A DNA stretch of 18,899 nucleotides from contig JAQBZA010000014.1 in the NCBI GenBank assembly GCA_027622795.1, forward strand, positions 1 to 18,899, given 5' to 3'. Shown in pieces: positions 7,694-14,930 of this stretch; position 1 is the first letter of the stretch, and every line of letters begins with the position of its first letter. Made by a program: the position numbers and the translations under genes. The notes beneath the pieces were generated by a model. It saw nothing but the letters and a program-made list of their open reading frames with translations, did no database searches and was not told the DNA's origin. Source of the DNA: Planctomycetota bacterium (GTDB taxonomy: Bacteria; Planctomycetota; Planctomycetia; Pirellulales; UBA1268).

Positions 7694-7739
7694 GACGCCC
7701 CATACGCCTGTCATGGATGACGGGTGTCTCGACGTCGGC

Positions 7740-7745
7740 AGGAGG
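7740..7745 (+). promoter_or_regulatory. Perfect AGGAGG ribosome binding site that sets the MurE-like start
   Basis: AGGAGG ends five bases before ATG 7751, which decides this start over the in-frame GTG at 7724. Such a strong site is unusual in this window, where most genes have weak or no Shine-Dalgarno sequence. Confidence 0.8.
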
Positions 7746-7750
7746 CCGAA

Positions 7751-9235
7751 ATGCACAAGGCAAAGCGTGAAGAGCGGTTTCGTGAGGCCGGAGTGCGGCT
7801 GTCAGACATGGTGCCCGGGGTACGGTTCGTGGCGTGTTCGGAGATCGTGGTCCGACGGTGCTGCGACGATCCGACGCTCTGTCAACCGGGCGACGTCTTT
7901 GTGGCCCGTGAGGCAGTGCTTGGCGAAGCGCACGAGGCGGTGCGCGAAGCGCTTGCTAATGGTGCTGAGGCGGTCGTCGCGGAAACGGTGGTCTGCACTG
8001 GCGGGGTGCCGTTGGCAATCGTACCCCATGCCGACTGGGTCTATGCGCGGCTGTCACACGCCCTCGTCGGTGATCCGGCGCAAAAGCTGCGGGTGATCGC
8101 GGTGACCGGCACCAGCGGCAAGACAACCACCACGTGGCTGGCGGCGGCAGTGCTGTCTGAGGCCGGTCTCCGGGTGGGCGTCGTCTCCGATCTTGGCTGC
8201 CTCGATGCCGAGGGGATGCATGTGGAACGGGGCGGGGTGGAGGACGCCGCGACGCTGGCAGCCTGGCTCGAGCGTCTGGTTGACAGCGGGTGTACCCATG
8301 CCGTGATCGAGGTATCGAGCCAAATGCTCGCCGCGCATGCCCTTGCCGGTATGGAGTGCGACACGGCGGTCGTAACCAACCTCGCTGATGCGCATCGTGA
8401 TCTGCACGGTTCGCGTGAGGCCTACCACGGCATCAAGGCACGGATTCTCGACAGCCTAGCCGACGACGGCTGCCTGATCATCAATGGTGACGACGAGCGA
8501 CTGCGGCAACTGGTCGATCGTTGTGCACGTGAGCGACCCGCCGCCGGAACCGTTGTCGTCGGCCTCACGGCCGGAGATCTGACTGCCACGCCGGTCGAAC
8601 GCAGCCTGTTTGGCCAGACCTTTCTCATGCAGGTCGGCGGCCATGCGGTTCCGGTGGCCGTGACGCCCCCCGTGGTGTCGTTTGTGCGCAACGCGCTGTT
8701 GGCGGCGGCTGTCGGGATCCGGGAGCGGGTGCCCGTTGAACGAATCGCTCGTGGGATCGAGGCGGCCGGCAGCGTTGCAGGACGTATGGAGCGGCTCGAT
8801 CGCGGCCAAGAGTTTGCCGTATTTCTCGATCTGCCGACCTCCGGGCATGCGTTGGCCTCGACACTGGCCAGCCTCCGCCGGCTCACCCCCGGCCGACTCG
8901 TCATGATTGCCGAAGAAGGGATCGCCACTACTTTGGGTGGCTCGGGCCGTTTCGTGACACGGTCGGCGAAGTGGTGCGACGAGTGCCTCATCGCACCCGC
9001 TGACATTGCGGCGGATGATGTCGCCGAGGGCGGTGTGGCAGCCTATGCCCGCATCGATCGGGCCCTCGCCGGCATGGGAGCCGGAGACTGCGTGCTCGTG
9101 CTCGGCGACGTGCTGCGGGCTGGACCGCCGTCGGGCGATCCGGAGAGTGGCGAGTTGGGGCTGATCGACGTGGTCGATGGCTGGCTGCAACTGGCCCATC
9201 CGCCGCGCGAGCTTGTCCGTCGCCATGCGGCCTGA
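7751..9235 (+). CDS. MurE-like Mur ligase family protein with altered C-terminal domain
   Basis: This 494-residue protein has Mur ligase architecture closest to MurE, which adds the third amino acid to UDP-MurNAc-dipeptide in the cytoplasm. The N-terminal domain has the PGDVFVA segment (about 46-52). The central ATPase domain has a complete P-loop GTSGKTTT (120-127), VIEVSSQ, VVTNLADAHRDLHGS and YHGIKARIL; K229 matches the carbamylated lysine. VAGRMERLD starts the C-terminal domain. There the family motifs are eroded. The usual DYAHTPD is LDLPTSG (359-365), the GGDRD/KRP segment is replaced around AEEGIATT (387-394), and no DNPR meso-diaminopimelate motif is visible. It may therefore be a ligase with another substrate or a non-catalytic paralogue. 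The start is fixed by AGGAGG at 7740. MurB-like and FtsQ-like genes follow. Confidence 0.8.
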   Translation: MHKAKREERFREAGVRLSDMVPGVRFVACSEIVVRRCCDDPTLCQPGDVFVAREAVLGEAHEAVREALANGAEAVVAETVVCTGGVPLAIVPHADWVYARLSHALVGDPAQKLRVIAVTGTSGKTTTTWLAAAVLSEAGLRVGVVSDLGCLDAEGMHVERGGVEDAATLAAWLERLVDSGCTHAVIEVSSQMLAAHALAGMECDTAVVTNLADAHRDLHGSREAYHGIKARILDSLADDGCLIINGDDERLRQLVDRCARERPAAGTVVVGLTAGDLTATPVERSLFGQTFLMQVGGHAVPVAVTPPVVSFVRNALLAAAVGIRERVPVERIARGIEAAGSVAGRMERLDRGQEFAVFLDLPTSGHALASTLASLRRLTPGRLVMIAEEGIATTLGGSGRFVTRSAKWCDECLIAPADIAADDVAEGGVAAYARIDRALAGMGAGDCVLVLGDVLRAGPPSGDPESGELGLIDVVDGWLQLAHPPRELVRRHAA

Positions 9236-9280
9236 TCCACCGTCTTCGCTGGCTGAGCACCTGTGAAGATTCAACCCGGA

Positions 9281-9309
9281 TGGACGTTATCCGGCTGCTG
9301 CGGCACAAT
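9281..9309 (+). promoter_or_regulatory. Weak candidate promoter upstream of the MurB-like gene
   Basis: TGGACG (9281-9286) is 17 bases from CACAAT (9304-9309), within the 126-bp gap between the MurE-like stop and the MurB-like start. The match to consensus is modest. It is noted because the same CACAAT hexamer occurs at similar positions before two other genes. Confidence 0.25.
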
Positions 9310-9361
9310 CATCCCTGGATCGGGAGCCGAAGCGATCGGTCTCCCTGGATGGTTCTGAGTC

Positions 9362-10282
9362 GTGCGGAAATTGTTTTTCATGGCAAGCGGTACAGCATCC
9401 TGCGATACGCCTTTTGATGATCTTGGCGTCGCTGTGGCTCCTCGGGAGCCATTGGCGCCCCATACGTGGCTCGGCATTGGTGGCGGAGCCGGGTATTTTT
9501 GTGAGCCGGTCGACGTTGACGCGCTTGGCCGCATCGTTCGTCGCTGCCATGACCGAGGCATTTCGCTCCGCGTCATCGGTGGCGGCTCCAATGTGCTCGT
9601 GTCATCGGGTGGCTTTCCCGGCATGGTGGTTCGGCTCTCTGCTCCGGCGTTTTCCAAGATCACCGTCGAAGCCCCGGCGATCACGGCGGGCGCAGGCGCC
9701 AAACTTGTCCACGTCGTGTCGGCCGCCGTGCAGGCGGGTTTGGCGGGGCTGGAGATGCTCGTCGGCATTCCGGGTACGGTGGGGGGCGCCGTGGTGGGCA
9801 ACGCCGGCAGCCGTGGCGGAGACGTGGGATCGCGTGTCTCGGCGGTGACGGTGATGCTCGCCGACGGCGCGGTGGAGACGCGGGAGGGCAGCGCCTTGGC
9901 GTTCCAGTCTCGCTGGAGCAATCTCGATGACGTGATCGTGATCGCCGCCCGATTTGAACTCGACGAAGAGAGCCCTGATCTGCTCACGAAGCGGATGCAG
10001 AAGCAGTGGATCGTGGAGCGGTCGGAACAGCCTTCGGGCACCCGTGCCGTTGCAATGATGTTCAAGGATCCGCTAGGTACGACGGCTGAATCACTCATCG
10101 AGCAGTCTGGTGGACGCGATCTCCGGGTGGGTTCGGCTGCCGTCTATGGGCCGCACGCCAACTACCTCGTAGTGGGAGCGGACTGCCCCAGCGACGATGT
10201 CCGTGCTCTCGTGGAACTGGTCCGCGCGACCGTGCGAGATAGGGTGGGTGTCGAACTCACGCCACTGATCGAAGTGTGGTGA
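9362..10282 (+). CDS. murB: MurB-like FAD-binding UDP-N-acetylenolpyruvoylglucosamine reductase homologue
   Basis: MurB reduces UDP-GlcNAc-enolpyruvate to UDP-MurNAc using FAD and NADPH. This 306-residue homologue keeps the FAD-binding signatures: HTWLGIGGGAGYF (34-46), GGGSNVLVSSGGF (73-85) and the LEMLVGIPGTVGGAVVGNAG block (130-149). The expected SG[S/C]xFKNP motif carrying the catalytic serine or cysteine reads AVAMMFKDP (229-237), with M232 at that position. The usual YR-x-S segment is QSRWS (182-186). The C-terminal catalytic glutamate in LE-x-E is replaced by L302 (LTPLIEVW). It may thus be a diverged or non-catalytic MurB. Short length and absence of an E. coli-type insertion suggest type II. 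Start GTG 9362 or ATG 9380; neither has a clear ribosome site. It lies between MurE-like and FtsQ-like genes. Confidence 0.85.
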   Translation: MRKLFFMASGTASCDTPFDDLGVAVAPREPLAPHTWLGIGGGAGYFCEPVDVDALGRIVRRCHDRGISLRVIGGGSNVLVSSGGFPGMVVRLSAPAFSKITVEAPAITAGAGAKLVHVVSAAVQAGLAGLEMLVGIPGTVGGAVVGNAGSRGGDVGSRVSAVTVMLADGAVETREGSALAFQSRWSNLDDVIVIAARFELDEESPDLLTKRMQKQWIVERSEQPSGTRAVAMMFKDPLGTTAESLIEQSGGRDLRVGSAAVYGPHANYLVVGADCPSDDVRALVELVRATVRDRVGVELTPLIEVW

Positions 10283-10325
10283 CCTGGGCTCTGGAGAGCT
10301 TTGGGAACGCGGAGGGATGTGACGG

Positions 10326-11198
10326 ATGGCCGGTCGAGATGGTATTGCCCGCCGGGGTTCCGAGTCAGCTGAGCCGCGTGGTGGCGTGTGGAAGGCGTTG
10401 TTTGCCGGCCGGCAAGCAGGCTGGGGGGGCATGGCGGTGGTGTCTGTGGCAGTGGCGGGGGCGCTGCTGCTCTGGTCGCGCTTCAGTAATGACGTTCGCT
10501 TGGACAACGGCTACGGACTCGAGCCGGCGGGAATTACGGTGACGGGCATCGCCCCCTGGGTGCGGTCTGATCTGAAGGGCGAGGCCTTGCGGAACGCCAG
10601 CCTCGACGGACGGCTTCCGCTCGATGACCCAGAGCTGCCACGACGACTGGCCCGCGCGTTCGACATGCATCCCTGGGTGCGGCAGGTAGTGCGAGTTGAG
10701 CTAGGGCATCCCGCGCAGGCGTTCGTGGAGGTGGCCTGCCGGGAGCCGATTGCCATGATCAGTGTGCCCGGGGGGCTGCTGGCGATCGATGCCGAAGGCG
10801 TAGTGTTGCCGAGTGGCGATTTCACGGCGGAAGACGCCGCTCGCTATCCGCGGGTTGTTGGGGTCCGCACCAGTCCCCAGGGTCCGGAGGGCTCACCCTG
10901 GGGGGATCCACTCGTGGAGGAGGCCGCAGCCTTGGCAGTGGCAATTGGCCCGGAGTGGAGTGCGCTCAACCTCGTGGAATGCCGGGTGGGAACCGATCAG
11001 GGGCGGCGCGGATGGATGCTTGTGGATGATGCCGGCCGGGCGATCCGGTTTGGTTCGGCGCCCGGCCGTGAGGTGGCGGGTGAGCCCTCAGCGGCAGCCA
11101 AGGTTGCCCGGCTTCAATCGCTCGGCGCGGGTGAGGGCGATGTCGATCTCACGGTAGCTTCGTTAGACGAACAGCAGCCGGCTACGATCCCGGAGTAG
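10326..11198 (+). CDS. ftsQ: FtsQ/DivIB-like cell division protein with POTRA-type domain
   Basis: This is a bitopic membrane protein of 290 residues. A basic cytoplasmic N-terminus (1-33) precedes one membrane helix (about 34-50, AVVSVAVAGALLLW). The extracytoplasmic part has a POTRA-like region (about 69-140: ITVTGIAPWVRSDL to AFVEVACREPIAMI), and a beta-rich segment begins with LLAIDAEGVVLP. This order (TM, POTRA, beta domain with the AIDAEGVVLP signature) is that of FtsQ, which recruits FtsL/FtsB at the septum. ATG 10326 has a GGAGG at 10311-10315, ten bases upstream. It is 43 bp after the MurB-like gene, the murB-ftsQ order seen in many dcw clusters. Overall similarity is low, so the call rests on layout, the signature and context. 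Its role in a lineage reported to lack FtsZ is unclear. Confidence 0.75.
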   Translation: MAGRDGIARRGSESAEPRGGVWKALFAGRQAGWGGMAVVSVAVAGALLLWSRFSNDVRLDNGYGLEPAGITVTGIAPWVRSDLKGEALRNASLDGRLPLDDPELPRRLARAFDMHPWVRQVVRVELGHPAQAFVEVACREPIAMISVPGGLLAIDAEGVVLPSGDFTAEDAARYPRVVGVRTSPQGPEGSPWGDPLVEEAAALAVAIGPEWSALNLVECRVGTDQGRRGWMLVDDAGRAIRFGSAPGREVAGEPSAAAKVARLQSLGAGEGDVDLTVASLDEQQPATIPE

Positions 11199-11365
11199 GC
11201 GGGCACCGGGGTCGCCCAACCCACTGGAGTCACCGAAGAAAAACGCCGGGGGCGGGCGAGGTCTCAGCTTTGGGATGCGATGATACGCATACTCGCCTCG
11301 ACATCACCCGCTCCCGGCTTCACGGTTTGGTGTGAGGTGGTGTCCAACTTTTCATGTTCGCGCGG
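11199..11365. other. Intergenic region between convergent genes
   Basis: These 167 bases separate the converging FtsQ-like and isochorismatase-like genes. Only a weak stem (ATGCG/CGCAT at 11275-11290) is visible. No clear terminator with a T run is seen on either strand, although the minus strand has TTTTT after a C-rich stretch near 11240. Confidence 0.5.
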
Positions 11366-11902
11366 TTACTCGATCACGAGCTTGCGGACGGCCTGGAAGG
11401 CGGTGTGGTCGGCGGAGCGGCACCACTCAAACAGGATGGCCTCGGTGGTCGTGAGGATTGCGCCGGCCGCTTCGAGCCGCCGCAGGCCGATGTCGTGATC
11501 GATCGCATGACGCGATGCCACGGCATCGACGGCGACGAACACGCCGTAGCCGGCGGCGAGCAGGTCGAGCGCGGTCTGGGTGATGCAGACATGTGTCTCG
11601 AGGCCGCAGAGGACCACAGCTTCGGTGACCTGAGGAATGGCCTGCTCGAAGGCCGCGCAGCCGCAGCAGCTGAAGCTGATCTTCTCGATTGCTGGTGGCA
11701 GGGAGTCGACGAGGGCTTGGGGCGTGCGGCCGAGGCCTTTGGGGTATTGCTCGGTGAGCACCTTCGGCACGCCGAGCAGGCCGGCGGCTGTTGCGAGTCG
11801 CAGTGATCGCGACACGACCCCTTCGGCGGCCGGCATCACGGCGAGGAGTTTTTCCTGGATGTCGACAGCACAGACGAGCGAGTTGGCAGGCACGAGCCGC
11901 AT
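11366..11902 (-). CDS. Isochorismatase-fold cysteine hydrolase
   Basis: This 178-residue protein belongs to the isochorismatase-like cysteine hydrolase superfamily (YcaC/nicotinamidase-related), soluble cytoplasmic enzymes that hydrolyse amides or other small substrates. The Asp-Lys-Cys triad is present: D14 in AVDIQEKL, K74 in EKISFSCC, and C106 in CGLETHVCITQTALDL. The THVCITQTA block is typical of the YcaC-like branch. The frame extends to a GTG at 11914, but ATG 11902 is preferred because GGTGA lies about eight bases upstream. It is the last gene of the minus-strand series, 48 bp after tsaE. The substrate cannot be inferred; the shared operon with thiL and tsaE gives no obvious pathway link. 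Confidence 0.88.
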   Translation of the reverse strand: MRLVPANSLVCAVDIQEKLLAVMPAAEGVVSRSLRLATAAGLLGVPKVLTEQYPKGLGRTPQALVDSLPPAIEKISFSCCGCAAFEQAIPQVTEAVVLCGLETHVCITQTALDLLAAGYGVFVAVDAVASRHAIDHDIGLRRLEAAGAILTTTEAILFEWCRSADHTAFQAVRKLVIE

Positions 11903-11950
11903 CGGAAATTTCACCGCGGGAGGAGGGAAGGGCGACCAATACCCTCACGA

Positions 11951-12472
11951 TCATACCGCGTCGTGGTGTCGCAGGGCAGCGACGATTGCCGCGTGGGCAG
12001 CCCCGTGGCTGGCGATCGTAAGCCGGCGGCCAGTTTCGGAGGTGATGGCGATGTTGATGTCAAGGCGATCGGCCGGCAACGCGTCAGTGATCCGCTCGGG
12101 CCACTCCACGAACGTCCAGACGCGGGCGTTTGGACGGGCGGCTGTGGCGTCGTCCCAGCCGATCTCCCGGAGATCATCAAGGACGGTGAGCCGGTAGAGA
12201 TCGGCATGCACGATATGGATTGGGGGCCGAGCTGCCGGGGCATCGTAGAGATGAATGAGGCCAAACGTCGGGCTCACGACGTCGGCGGGATTGATGCCCG
12301 CGGCCGCTGCCACCGCCTTCACGAGCGTTGTCTTTCCGGCACCGAGGTCGCCATGGAGGGCGACGAAGGCGTGGGCAGGCAGACCGGCCGCCAGCCGCGC
12401 GGCGAACTGAGCCAGGTCCGCCTCGTCGGCGATGCTGACCGTTGTTGAGTGTGATTCAGCCGTCGAACTCAT
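11951..12472 (-). CDS. tsaE: TsaE, tRNA threonylcarbamoyladenosine biosynthesis ATPase
   Basis: TsaE is the small P-loop ATPase that works with TsaB and TsaD to form the t6A modification at position 37 of ANN-decoding tRNAs. The 173-residue protein has the Walker A motif GDLGAGKTT (41-49), the SPTF segment (67-70), HADLYRL (89-95) and the family-specific EWPER (123-127). Length and motif order are as expected. ATG 12472 lies inside the end of thiL (17-bp overlap), so translation is probably coupled. None of the partner genes tsaB, tsaD or tsaC is in this window. Confidence 0.95.
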   Translation of the reverse strand: MSSTAESHSTTVSIADEADLAQFAARLAAGLPAHAFVALHGDLGAGKTTLVKAVAAAAGINPADVVSPTFGLIHLYDAPAARPPIHIVHADLYRLTVLDDLREIGWDDATAARPNARVWTFVEWPERITDALPADRLDINIAITSETGRRLTIASHGAAHAAIVAALRHHDAV

Positions 12473-13397
12473 GAATGAACCCTTGCGGAGGGAGCGGCCG
12501 CCGCGCGGCAGTCGAGTCGGTGGCGAAGAGACCTGGCTCTGCGATGACTTCGCCGATCACGGCGGGCGAGAGCCCCGCGGGCGGGTCGCAAACGAGACGC
12601 TGCGCGTCGTCCGGCGGCATTGCCAACAGAAGCTCAAAATCCTCGCCGTCGGCGAGGGCGTGGTCGAGCGGCGTGCGACGGCTGCCAGCGTCCGGCTGGT
12701 CTCGGCTCATCCTGACGGCATCCTCATGGATGGGCACGGCTGGCAGATCGACCTGGCAGCCGGCGCCGCTGGCGGTCATCATCCGGGAGAGATCGAGGGA
12801 GAGGCCGTCGCTGATGTCGATCGCGGCATGCACGGTGAGCCGCCCGGCGATCTCCAGAGCCGCGCGGCAGCGGGGCTGCACGCGAAGATGCCGACCGAGC
12901 AGGCTGCCGCCACACGGGCCGGTGACCACGATCAGGTCGCCGGGGCGAGCCTCGCTCCGCCGCCAGGCCTGCCCCGGCGGCACGCTGCCGACGGCCGTCA
13001 CGCTGATCACGAGCGGGCCATCCCAGGCGTTGGTGTCGCCACCGGCGAGGGCGACATCGAATTCCAGCGCGAGGGCGGCGAGGCCTTCGTGCAGACCCTC
13101 GGCAAGAGAGGCTCCCGCCGAGCGGGGCAGGCAGACGGCCACCACGACCGCCTCCGGTCGGGCGGCCATCGCAGCCAGGTCGCTGAGGTTCACGGCCAAC
13201 GCCTTGTGGCCTACCTGCCGGGGAGTGCAGTCGGGGCCGAGAATGAAGTCGACGCCTTCCGTGAGCATATCGACCGTGATCACGGTGCGCCGCATGGCGG
13301 GGGGGCGGAGCACGGCGGCATCATCACCTGCGGGCACCTCCAGCCGCGGATGCGCTGGGAGCCGGGGCAACAGCCACTTCACGAAGTCAGTTTCCAT
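12456..13397 (-). CDS. thiL: ThiL, thiamine-monophosphate kinase
   Basis: ThiL phosphorylates thiamine monophosphate to thiamine pyrophosphate, the last step of cofactor synthesis, in the cytoplasm. The 313-residue protein shows GDDAAVL (24-30), TVDMLTEGVDF (41-51, with D43), ALAVNLSDLAAMAA (66-79), GGDT (119-122) and DISDGL (194-199), which are the nucleotide- and metal-binding motifs of the PurM/ThiL fold. I chose ATG 13397 (METDFVKWLL) because the family N-terminus begins there; the frame stays open upstream into the HtrA-like gene region. It lies 73 bp after the HtrA-like protease gene and its 3' end overlaps tsaE. No other thiamine genes or TPP riboswitch are visible here. Confidence 0.93.
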   Translation of the reverse strand: METDFVKWLLPRLPAHPRLEVPAGDDAAVLRPPAMRRTVITVDMLTEGVDFILGPDCTPRQVGHKALAVNLSDLAAMAARPEAVVVAVCLPRSAGASLAEGLHEGLAALALEFDVALAGGDTNAWDGPLVISVTAVGSVPPGQAWRRSEARPGDLIVVTGPCGGSLLGRHLRVQPRCRAALEIAGRLTVHAAIDISDGLSLDLSRMMTASGAGCQVDLPAVPIHEDAVRMSRDQPDAGSRRTPLDHALADGEDFELLLAMPPDDAQRLVCDPPAGLSPAVIGEVIAEPGLFATDSTAARRPLPPQGFIHEFDG

Positions 13398-13470
13398 GCC
13401 GCGAATTGTCGGCGGCGCACGCCACAGCGGCAAGCGGGGTGGGGGGATAACGACGGGGCTTTGGCCCGCG

Positions 13471-14808
13471 TTACCGCAGGATCGTGTCGCTCGTGATGTG
13501 GCCGAAGAGGGTGTCGCGGCCGCGGAGCACGTAGAACTTGATGGGGCCAAGGTTTTCCTCGTCCACCTTGTCCAGCACGTAGGAAATATTGTCGGGGGCA
13601 ATCGTCTCCCAGACATGCAGGCCCACGAGGATGTCGCCCTCGCGGATGCCCTGGGCGGCGGCCGGCCCGTCGCTCCGTACCTCCGACACAAGCAAGCCGC
13701 CCCGGTACCGGGCCTGCAGCTTCTGCACCTTAACCGCCGGCACCGTGAGCACCCGCAGGCCGAGTTGCTGCCAGCACCGCTCCTCGAGCGACAACTTCTG
13801 CGGCCGGGCAGCAGCCAGCGGCAGTTCAATCTTCTCCTCGCCGTCGGCTCTGACGACGATCACCGGCACCCGCTCTCCCACCTTGCGACCGAGCAACGCC
13901 CGCTCCACATCGAGTTGGCTCATTATTCGGCAGTCGCCGATCCGTGTAATCACGTCTCCGGCGCGTACGCCGCAGCACTCAGCCGGGCTCTCGCTGTGGA
14001 CCACCTCGACCACCACGCCCGTACTGCCGTCGTGGCGACGGGCGACGATGCCATGCCATGTCTTGGCGACCCGCTCCACCGACATGAGTTCCGTGACTAC
14101 GGCCAGCGCCCGGTCGATCGGAATGGCGAAGCCGATGCCTTGTGCGCCGGCCCGCACCGCCACGTTCACGCCGATCATCTCGCCAGCAATGTTGAGCAGC
14201 GGCCCACCGGAATTGCCGGGGTTGATCGAAGCGTCGGTCTGGATGAGGTCGTCATACCGCTGCGTGCGGCTCACCTCAACGTTGCGGTGGAGGGCCGAGA
14301 CGATGCCCCGCGTCACCGTGTGTTCATAGCCGAAGGCGTTGCCGAGGGCGAGCACGGTCTCTCCGATCATGAGATCGCTCGAGGTGCCGACGCGGATCAC
14401 CGGCAGTGGCTCATCGACGTCGATCTTCAGCACGGCCAGGTCGGTGCGGGGATCGTGCGACACAAGTTGCCCCGCCACGGTCTTGCCGGAGGCGAGCGTT
14501 ACCTCGATCCGCCGAACACCCTCGACAACATGAAAGTTGGTGACGACGTAGCCTCGGTCGTCGATGATCACACCGGTGCCCATGCCGTTGACGCGGCGGA
14601 GATCGGCGGGGGCGTCGTCATCGGTGCCGACGACCAGTTTCTGACCGTGGATGTTGACCACGCTGTTGCGGGTCGATTCGATGGCCCGCACGATCGCGGT
14701 CCGCCGCAGCTCGCGGGAGTCAGCCGCGGCGACCGGTCGGGTGAAGGCCATGGGCACGAGGGCTGCCCCGATGAGTACGACGCTCCACGCAGACCGCATA
14801 GGCACCAT
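13471..14808 (-). CDS. Secreted HtrA/DegP-like serine protease with two PDZ domains
   Basis: This 445-residue trypsin-like protease of the S1C (HtrA) family is predicted to act outside the cytoplasm. An N-terminal signal peptide (about 1-29, ending PVAAA) precedes the protease domain. The catalytic triad is intact: H93 (TNFHVVEG), D123 (RTDLAVL) and S200 (GNSGGPL). Two PDZ-like regions follow at about 248-333 (with GVRAGDVITRI) and 345-435 (with GIREGDILVGL), as in DegP/DegQ. The second is atypical and ends at the C-terminus. ATG 14808 is used; ATG 14799 is an alternative three codons in. It lies 122 bp after the Gfo/Idh/MocA-like gene and 73 bp before thiL, so it may be co-transcribed with them. 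The role is probably envelope protein quality control, by family analogy. Confidence 0.9.
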   Translation of the reverse strand: MVPMRSAWSVVLIGAALVPMAFTRPVAAADSRELRRTAIVRAIESTRNSVVNIHGQKLVVGTDDDAPADLRRVNGMGTGVIIDDRGYVVTNFHVVEGVRRIEVTLASGKTVAGQLVSHDPRTDLAVLKIDVDEPLPVIRVGTSSDLMIGETVLALGNAFGYEHTVTRGIVSALHRNVEVSRTQRYDDLIQTDASINPGNSGGPLLNIAGEMIGVNVAVRAGAQGIGFAIPIDRALAVVTELMSVERVAKTWHGIVARRHDGSTGVVVEVVHSESPAECCGVRAGDVITRIGDCRIMSQLDVERALLGRKVGERVPVIVVRADGEEKIELPLAAARPQKLSLEERCWQQLGLRVLTVPAVKVQKLQARYRGGLLVSEVRSDGPAAAQGIREGDILVGLHVWETIAPDNISYVLDKVDEENLGPIKFYVLRGRDTLFGHITSDTILR

Positions 14809-14930
14809 GTCCCTGTTTCACTCCGACCGTCCAACCAACAGGGAAATCGGACACTTTTGGAGGCGGCATCATGTGGCCCACCGACAATCGGCACACCTTC
14901 CCAGCCAGCGGCGGGGAATCGGTGCAATCG

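Noticed and set aside
9263..9358. Small frame of 31 codons starting at GTG between the MurE-like and MurB-like genes.
   Set aside because: There is no ribosome binding site or family likeness, and the segment contains the promoter-like TGGACG/CACAAT pair. It is more likely leader DNA.
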